A DNA stretch of 10,182 bases from an uncultured Collinsella sp. (GTDB taxonomy: Bacteria > Actinomycetota > Coriobacteriia > Coriobacteriales > Coriobacteriaceae), in assembly GCA_900550735.1 (NCBI GenBank), contig URTD01000059.1, positions 1 to 10,182 on the forward strand, read 5' to 3'. The position numbers and the translations under genes are program-made. This document shows positions 5,996-10,182 of the stretch, piece after piece. The number at the start of each line of letters is the position of its first letter. The first letter of the stretch is position 1. Below the pieces are notes generated by a model. It had not been told where the DNA came from. It saw only the letters and a list, made by a program, of their open reading frames with translations, and ran no database searches.

Positions 5996-7207
5996 TTAAA
6001 GAGAGAACAGGCGTGCAGTGACCGTCTCTGGTATACCCTGGCTGTTGCGCACCGTGGCGTACGTAAGGAATGAGTCCGATTTTCCCGCCGTAGCTGGATA
6101 ATCGCCATACTCCAAAGCGCGGTCGGGCGACAGCAGTGAGCCATAGGTCTTGGCAGAGGTGTCGATCAGGAAATGCGACGCCTGTACCTTAACAAGGTAT
6201 TTATTCTTCTTGCCAGCCGCACATGCGAGCGGCTCGCGTGACAGGAAGAGGTACGGCCCTCCCTCATTACCGATATACGTGCCCATATTGCCCAGGCTGC
6301 CCACGCCACTATAGGCCGCCTCGATAGAAAACACGAAGGTATCGCCCATATATACGGCCTCGAAAGGCGAAACTGACGAAGGGAGGACCAGCTGGGCACG
6401 CTTGGTGTTGTTGCCGTCGGTCAGATCGATTGCCGTTATGCCGTAGTAGACGCCCTCGTCGTTGCGGACACGCGGCGAGATGGTCAAAATGCCGTCGCTC
6501 GCGCGCGGGGCCGATGCAAAGCGGCCCGTCGATTTCCAAATTGCCTCGGCCTTGGATTCATCAAGCGAGCGACGATAGCAAAACGAATCACTACTCGTTT
6601 TATTGCCGCCTGCCGAAGGCATTTTATACCAGATGACTGATGACCCGAACGCCGTGAACAGGGGCGGATCATAGTCCTTGCCACCTCGATCGAGCTCAAC
6701 CACATCGCCAGAGAGCGAAGCGCCCGACAGATTTTGAGCGTAGAGCTTCCACGATGAATTGGCAAAGTTCATCTCAACCCACGCGAATACGCCGTCGCCG
6801 GCACGGACATCGTAGAATGCATATCCCGTGCCCTCGATAGGATCCTCGATTAATGTGGTAAGCGAGCCATCGCCCAGGTTGAGCACACCGAGTGTGTTGG
6901 CGTGCAGTGCCGATGCGGGCGCCATCATCGCCGCGGCGTAATCGCCGTCGCAGTAGTACAGCAGCGTACCCAGCGGCAGCGTCCACGACGCCGCCGGCTC
7001 AAGATCGATGTCGACTGCCTCGTACTCATCCGTAATCGAGATGATTTTGGAATCGTCCTTGATAACCTGCGGCTCGCCGGCGGCATCATCGCTGGTACCC
7101 GTTTTTTTCGAGCATCCGGCAAGCACCGTGGCAGCGCCCGCGGCAGCCCCACCGAGTACAAAGCCGCGACGCGATATTCCGTTCTTGATGTGATCGGCGA
7201 TACCCAT
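5996..7207 (-). CDS. Tat-exported lipoprotein of unknown function
   Basis: I do not recognise a specific family. The 403-residue product starts with a twin-arginine signal, SRRGFVLGG (12-20), an alanine-rich hydrophobic stretch and a lipobox VLAGC, so Cys32 is the predicted lipid-modified first residue. It would thus be folded before export and anchored outside the membrane. A short Ser/Lys/Asp linker follows, then a mature domain made mostly of alternating hydrophobic and Gly/Asp-rich turns (for example FAWVEMNF, AQLVLPSS, TFVFSIEAAY). This suggests repeated beta strands, possibly a propeller; that is an inference from pattern only. The ATG shares its A with the upstream TAA (TAATG), which implies coupled translation with the TSCPD protein. 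The two-component genes follow after 153 bases, so it could be an accessory of that sensor or simply a neighbour. Confidence 0.85.
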   Translation of the reverse strand: MGIADHIKNGISRRGFVLGGAAAGAATVLAGCSKKTGTSDDAAGEPQVIKDDSKIISITDEYEAVDIDLEPAASWTLPLGTLLYYCDGDYAAAMMAPASALHANTLGVLNLGDGSLTTLIEDPIEGTGYAFYDVRAGDGVFAWVEMNFANSSWKLYAQNLSGASLSGDVVELDRGGKDYDPPLFTAFGSSVIWYKMPSAGGNKTSSDSFCYRRSLDESKAEAIWKSTGRFASAPRASDGILTISPRVRNDEGVYYGITAIDLTDGNNTKRAQLVLPSSVSPFEAVYMGDTFVFSIEAAYSGVGSLGNMGTYIGNEGGPYLFLSREPLACAAGKKNKYLVKVQASHFLIDTSAKTYGSLLSPDRALEYGDYPATAGKSDSFLTYATVRNSQGIPETVTARLFSL

Positions 7208-7470
7208 TAGGCGATCTCGGCGCGAGCGGCCTCGATAGCGCGCGTAAGCTGGTCGGCGCAGGAGGTCTTTTTCATACCGCAGGTATTACCGGCGAGAACC
7301 TCGATTACGCGATCGGCAGGAGCGCCCTCGACCAGCTTGGAGATTGCCTTGAGATTGCCGTCGCAGCCACCGGTAAACTCAACGCCCATCACCTTGTTGC
7401 CGTCATCGGAAAGGTCAAGGTGAATATTGCGAGCACACACGCCCTGAGGCTTGTAATCAAACGAAATCAT
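7207..7470 (-). CDS. Small TSCPD-domain protein (four conserved cysteines)
   Basis: This 87-residue protein matches the short stand-alone TSCPD family related to a C-terminal region of some ribonucleotide reductases (the TIGR03905 type, from memory). Four cysteines in the family positions are C12 (GVCARNI), C36 (GGCDGNL), C64 and C71 (NTCGMKKTSCADQL), which probably bind a metal. No biochemical role is established that I can name. The start is ATG 7470, with GAGGGG about six bases upstream; the open frame runs 28 codons further to 7554 but that extension is unlike the family and has no better site. A GATAAT -10-like sequence lies upstream. Its stop overlaps the start of the lipoprotein gene by one base. 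Confidence 0.88.
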   Translation of the reverse strand: MISFDYKPQGVCARNIHLDLSDDGNKVMGVEFTGGCDGNLKAISKLVEGAPADRVIEVLAGNTCGMKKTSCADQLTRAIEAARAEIA

Positions 7471-7533
7471 GCGATCCCCTCTCAGAATGTTATTCGAGAC
7501 GACTATTATCCCCGTCTTTCCTAAATGCAACGA

Positions 7534-7571
7534 GGCGCTTCGCCGGCAACACACATTACCAGCAAAGCGCC
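7534..7571 (-). terminator. Strong hairpin downstream of purB
   Basis: Thirteen paired bases (GGCGCTTCGCCGG 7534-7546 with CCAGCAAAGCGCC 7559-7571, with two non-Watson-Crick positions that wobble on the minus strand) enclose a 12-base loop. It is 26 bases beyond the purB stop, so it probably ends or protects the purB transcript, yet the minus-strand sequence after it (CTCGTTGC) has no U-tract. It may therefore work with another factor or act as a 3' stabiliser. Confidence 0.55.
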
Positions 7572-7597
7572 CTAAAAAGCTAACGTTATGCCCGAAC

Positions 7598-8944
7598 CTA
7601 CTCGAAGCTCAACTGCTCCAGACGATCAAAGACCGTGTCAATACGGGTGAGGAAGTCCCACGGATCAAAGATCTCGTCGAGCTTTTCCTGGCTGACGGTG
7701 CAGCGCGGGTCAGCCTCGAGACGCTCCTTAAAGGTAGGGCCGGAGACACAATCCTGTACCTCGTGCCAGGTTGCCATGGCGTTCTCCTGCACAATGGCGT
7801 ACGCGTCCTCGCGGGTGATGCCCGTGTCGACGAGGGCGAGCAGCACCTTGGAGGAGAAGATGAGGCCACGGGTCTTATTGAGGTTGGCCATCATGCGGGC
7901 AGGGTACAGCTGCAGGCCGTCGATAACGCGGATGAGGCACTGGAACATGTGGTCGAGCGCGATGAAACTATCGGCCTGGGCGACGCGCTCGGCAGAGGAG
8001 TGCGAAATGTCACGCTCGTGCCACAGGGCGACGTTGTCGAAGGCAACCTGCGCGTTGGCCTTCACGACGCGCGACAGGCCGCAGACCTTCTCCATGGTGA
8101 TGGGGTTGCGCTTGTGCGGCATGGCGGAGCTGCCCTTTTGACCCTTACGGAACGGCTCCTCGGCCTCGAGCGTATCAGTCTTCTGCAGATTGCGGACCTC
8201 GGTAGCGATGCGCTCGCAGGTGGCTGCGGTGGTGGCGAGAACGCCGGCGAGATAGGCGTGATGGTCGCGGCTGATAACCTGTGTGGACAGCGGGTCGTGA
8301 ACCAGGCCCAGGTGCTCGCAGACATACTCCTCGACGAACGGCTCGATGGAGCTGTACGTGCCGACAGCGCCCGAGATGGCACCAAAGGCAACATTCTTGC
8401 GGGCGTCCTCAAGACGATCCAGATCGCGCTTGAGCTCCCAGGCCCAAGAGCCAAACTTCATGCCGAAGGTCATCGGCTCGGCGTGGATGCCATGAGTGCG
8501 GCCGGCACAGAGCGTGTTGCGCTCCTCAAAGGCGCGACGCTTGCAAATCTCGCCGAGCTTCTTGACGTCCTCGATGATCAGGTCGCAGGCCTGGGTGAGC
8601 TGGTAGCACAGGGCCGTGTCGCCCAGATCCGAGCTGGTCATGCCATAGTGAACCCAGCGGCTGGGCTTGGGGTCGCCCTCGGGAACATCGGCATCGATGT
8701 ATTCCTTCATGTTGGTCAGGAAGGCAATGACGTCGTGGCGCGTGACTTCCTCGATCTCATCGACCTTCGCCTTCTCAAAGTTGGCATGGTCGCGGATCCA
8801 CTGGGCCTCGTCTTTGGAAATACCGATCTTGCCGAGCTCCGCCTGGGCCTCGCAGGCCAGAACCTCGATCTCCTGCCAAATGGCGTACTTGTTCTCGAGG
8901 GAGAAGATGTGTCCCATCTCCGGGCGGGTATAGCGATCGATCAT
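7598..8944 (-). CDS. purB: Adenylosuccinate lyase
   Basis: PurB releases fumarate from SAICAR to give AICAR, and from adenylosuccinate to give AMP. It is a cytoplasmic tetramer of the fumarase/aspartase superfamily, with active sites built from three subunits. The three conserved regions are visible: TSSDLGDTA (103-111), AGRTHGIHAEP (147-157, catalytic His151 by analogy) and the superfamily signature GSSAMPHKRNP (271-281) with the catalytic serine in its SS pair. The 448-residue length is usual for the group. ATG 8944 is chosen because AAAAAGGAG ends five bases upstream; the open frame extends 22 codons further without family similarity. A TACAAT -10 box at 8994-8989 could drive it, although the -35 is poor. 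It is the first protein gene after tRNA-Gly and its repeats. Confidence 0.97.
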   Translation of the reverse strand: MIDRYTRPEMGHIFSLENKYAIWQEIEVLACEAQAELGKIGISKDEAQWIRDHANFEKAKVDEIEEVTRHDVIAFLTNMKEYIDADVPEGDPKPSRWVHYGMTSSDLGDTALCYQLTQACDLIIEDVKKLGEICKRRAFEERNTLCAGRTHGIHAEPMTFGMKFGSWAWELKRDLDRLEDARKNVAFGAISGAVGTYSSIEPFVEEYVCEHLGLVHDPLSTQVISRDHHAYLAGVLATTAATCERIATEVRNLQKTDTLEAEEPFRKGQKGSSAMPHKRNPITMEKVCGLSRVVKANAQVAFDNVALWHERDISHSSAERVAQADSFIALDHMFQCLIRVIDGLQLYPARMMANLNKTRGLIFSSKVLLALVDTGITREDAYAIVQENAMATWHEVQDCVSGPTFKERLEADPRCTVSQEKLDEIFDPWDFLTRIDTVFDRLEQLSFE

Positions 8945-8988
8945 AGCGGCTCCTTTTTGGTTATTGGCACGTTGGTCGTAACCCATCC

Positions 8989-8994
8989 ATTGTA
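8989..8994 (-). promoter_or_regulatory. Candidate -10 box for purB
   Basis: TACAAT on the minus strand lies about 45 bases before the purB start, the same hexamer as in the tRNA-Lys promoter. No -35 box of good quality is found 16-18 bases upstream, so this is only a candidate. A start here would give an mRNA leader of roughly 40 bases. Confidence 0.35.
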
Positions 8995-9046
8995 CCGTGC
9001 GCAGGTGCAAGTATGGGCAGCAGGCATTAACCTAACATTTTGGAAT

Positions 9047-9367
9047 TGGAGCGGGCAACGGGACATCCGCGTATTTGCTTCGCAAATCCGCACCGGCTTC
9101 AGGCGAGCCCCTCAGCTTCACGAAGCCGAAGGGGAAGACTTTGTTGAATTGGCCGTCCCGAGGTCTTCCGCGCTCGGTGGAGCGGGCAACGGGACGTCCG
9201 CTTATTTGCTTCGCAAATCCGCACCGGCTTCAGGCGCCTGTCGGCGCCTTCGCCTGCTCGCTACAAACGCTTCGCATTTGCTTAACGCTCGCACCCTGTC
9301 GGGTTCGAGTCCCGGCGCTTTGTTGAAAAAAGCACGGCACCGAAACGGTGTCGTGCTTTTACTTTTT
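9047..9367 (-). repeat. tRNA-Gly-associated tandem repeat array
   Basis: Two partial copies of the tRNA-Gly 3' end (from 9047 and from 9178) precede the intact gene, spaced 131 and 190 bases. Bases 9047-9105 and 9178-9236 are 59-base copies differing at two positions. Each starts with the acceptor/T-stem end of tRNA-Gly, breaks inside the T-loop, and continues into a hairpin ATTTGC-TTC-GCAAAT and shared sequence. The second unit continues through AGGCGCC/GGCGCCT and an imperfect AAACGC/GCATTT hairpin to a T-arm-like CGGGTTCGAGTCCCG (9300-9314), CTTTGTTGAA and a terminator. The first unit has its own hairpins (CCCCT/AGGGG enclosing GCTTC/GAAGC, then GAAGAC/GTCTTC) and a diverged CTTTGTTGAA. 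It holds no real gene. The minus-strand copies keep CCA. Function is unknown. Confidence 0.8.
9326..9360 (-). terminator. Terminator of tRNA-Gly
   Basis: AAAAGCACG...CACCG pairs with CGGTG...CGTGCTTTT around a three-base loop. The single off-pair is G-T on the plus strand and C-A on the minus strand. A run of T follows on the minus strand (9331-9326), and the plus strand also has T-runs after it, so it may stop transcription from both sides. It begins seven bases after the encoded CCA. Confidence 0.85.
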
Positions 9368-9442
9368 TGGAGCGGGCAACGGGACTCGAACCCGCGAGTG
9401 TCAGCTTGGGAAGCTGATGCCTTACCACTTGGCGATGCCCGC
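9368..9442 (-). tRNA. tRNA-Gly (anticodon CCC)
   Basis: This is a complete 72-base cloverleaf with encoded CCA (9370-9368). The acceptor GCGGGCA pairs with TGCCCGC, with a three-pair D-stem GCC/GGC, an anticodon stem TCAGC/GCTGA around TTCCCAA (anticodon CCC), and a T-arm GCGGG-TTCGAGT-CCCGT with one G-T pair. It decodes GGG. Its promoter lies just upstream (9456-9485) and a terminator follows. Partial copies of its 3' end lie downstream. Confidence 0.96.
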
Positions 9443-9455
9443 ATATGTGGGGGAT

Positions 9456-9485
9456 AGTATAACGCGGTTGTCTTGTTCGACACAA
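9456..9485 (-). promoter_or_regulatory. Promoter of tRNA-Gly
   Basis: A minus-strand -10 TATACT (9461-9456) and a weak -35 TTGTGT (9485-9480) are separated by 18 bases. The tRNA 5' end is 13 bases beyond the -10 box, so the leader is only a few bases long, as for the tRNA-Lys promoter. Confidence 0.6.
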
Positions 9486-9671
9486 GGGTGGCGATGCTTG
9501 TTTTAGCTGTGGAGATTCGTTTGAAAATCGCGTCAATTGTGGAGACGAGGACCTTTGGCTTCCTGTTCCCCTTATCTTTTACCTGCGCTTTTGCTTGATT
9601 GTTGTATTTGAGCTCAATTTGTCAGGAATTGGGCAAGCTTTTGGTCAGGCTCCGGTACTTACCCGCATGAA
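9486..9671. other. Intergenic region between divergent tRNA-Gly and the surface protein gene
   Basis: I see no gene here. The stretch is AT-richer than its surroundings and must hold the plus-strand promoter of the surface protein gene, but no -35/-10 pair stands out. A short inverted repeat GGTA/TACC lies at about 9654-9663. Confidence 0.4.
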
Positions 9672-9725
9672 CCTCGGGGGTAGCCTCATCCTACGCGTCG
9701 CAGCCTCCCCGTGCGACGCACGAGG
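9672..9725 (+). promoter_or_regulatory. Structured 5' leader of the surface protein gene
   Basis: A perfect 8-bp hairpin (GCGTCGCA 9695-9702, TGCGACGC 9712-9719) with loop GCCTCCCCG is enclosed by CCTCG (9672-9676) pairing with CGAGG (9721-9725). CGGGG just after the first outer strand could also pair with CCCCG in the loop, as a pseudoknot. The outer 3' strand ends four bases before the AAGGAG ribosome site (9729-9734), so folding could affect translation. It matches no riboswitch class I can name. Confidence 0.4.
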
Positions 9726-9739
9726 GATAAGGAGCAGCC

Positions 9740-10182
9740 ATGTCCAACGCACCCACGCACTCTGTCCACAGCGCAATCGCAACAGGTCCGCTGCTCCTGC
9801 TCCTCTTCCTGCTTTTCGGCTGCCTGGCACCGGGAGCCGCATTTGCCGTCGATGGCTACGACCAGCTCGGCTTCCGCACTATTAGCGATGATTGTGGACC
9901 CTTCTTCATCGGCAAGTATGAAGCTCAAGACGCCTCGATTGCCTACTGCATGAACCAGGAGCGCCCCGGCCCCACCAAACCGGGCGGCCCATGGCTCAAC
10001 TTTGATCAAGGCTGGGTGTGGCTCGACGACGAGTTCGCGGCAATCGTTTGTCACGGATATCCCACCACCACGTCGTTTGGCGGTTACCATCTTTCACCCG
10101 ATCGCGCCCGCGCCGCCACCCAGCTTGCCGTATGGATGCTCAACGGCACTACCCATGTCGACGGCACCCACTCCTACACGAC
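9740..10182 (+). CDS. Secreted thioester-domain (TQxA) surface protein, N-terminal part
   Basis: The gene starts at ATG 9740, five bases after AAGGAG, and stays open to the right edge (147 codons and two bases). The product has a signal peptide: a hydrophobic core (about 17-30) and a likely cleavage after AFA at residue 36. The mature part resembles the N-terminal thioester domain of Gram-positive adhesins. It has an AYCM motif (Cys70) and TQLAVW (Gln128), whose Cys and Gln side chains form an internal thioester in this family for covalent host binding. The Cys-Gln spacing, 58 residues, is shorter than the roughly 150 in streptococcal examples, so the bond is predicted, not shown. Such proteins usually continue into Cna-B/SpaA-like stalk repeats and an LPxTG anchor, which lie outside the window. 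It is transcribed divergently from tRNA-Gly. Confidence 0.8.
   Translation, partial: MSNAPTHSVHSAIATGPLLLLLFLLFGCLAPGAAFAVDGYDQLGFRTISDDCGPFFIGKYEAQDASIAYCMNQERPGPTKPGGPWLNFDQGWVWLDDEFAAIVCHGYPTTTSFGGYHLSPDRARAATQLAVWMLNGTTHVDGTHSYT

Noticed and set aside
9075..9326. Open frames across the tRNA-Gly array
   Set aside because: They cover hairpin repeats and tRNA fragments in both directions and have no support as proteins.
9047..9385. CRISPR array made of the repeated units
   Set aside because: There are only two or three copies, the units are long and tRNA-derived, spacing is unequal (131 and 190), and no cas gene is present.
7469..9457. A 662-codon plus-strand open frame opposite purB
   Set aside because: It is antisense to the clearly identified purB and to the repeat array and ends in tRNA-Gly sequence. 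It lacks family similarity; its length comes from GC-rich codon bias.
9641..9690. Cyclic di-GMP riboswitch, suggested by CTCCGGTA and a nearby GGGGGTAGCC
   Set aside because: The conserved core and the paired helices of that class cannot be laid out over this stretch.

Overview
The window looks like chromosomal DNA from a fairly GC-rich actinobacterium of the class Coriobacteriia, most likely Collinsella or a close relative. The evidence is the style of the proteins (a long-form PurC, a Tat lipoprotein, a TSCPD protein, a thioester-domain surface protein), strong AAGGAG-type ribosome binding sites with GTG starts in places, and tRNA genes with encoded CCA. This is recognition from memory, not a database match.

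Layout. Nearly everything from 496 to 9442 is on the minus strand, so it reads from right to left: tRNA-Gly(CCC) (9368-9442), purB (7598-8944), a small four-cysteine TSCPD protein (7207-7470), a Tat-type lipoprotein overlapping it by one base (5996-7207), an OmpR/PhoB response regulator (5120-5842), its sensor kinase (3543-5108), purC (2546-3433), a two-helix basic membrane protein abutting purC (1970-2545), a rho-independent terminator, an M29 aminopeptidase (600-1880) and tRNA-Lys(TTT) (496-571). On the plus strand a secreted thioester-domain (TQxA) surface protein starts at 9740 and runs off the right edge. The first 249 bases hold no gene I can support.

How the genes work together. PurC and PurB catalyse consecutive steps of purine synthesis (AIR carboxylate to SAICAR, then SAICAR to AICAR; PurB also acts in AMP synthesis). 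They flank, in the same direction, a complete two-component system preceded by the TSCPD/lipoprotein pair. The membrane protein is probably translated with purC. Several starts differ from the longest open frame because a good ribosome binding site points to an internal codon; these are stated gene by gene.

The most unusual content is non-coding. Downstream of both tRNA genes lie tandem partial copies of that tRNA's own 3' end, each cut off inside the T-loop, joined to a run of small hairpins and then to an opposite-strand T-arm-like palindrome and an A/T-rich terminator. The hairpin cores at the Lys and Gly loci resemble each other, so this appears to be one family of tRNA-3'-end-associated repeat element. 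It produces spurious open frames and could reflect repeated recombination at T-arm sequences or a role in tRNA 3'-end or transcription termination biology.
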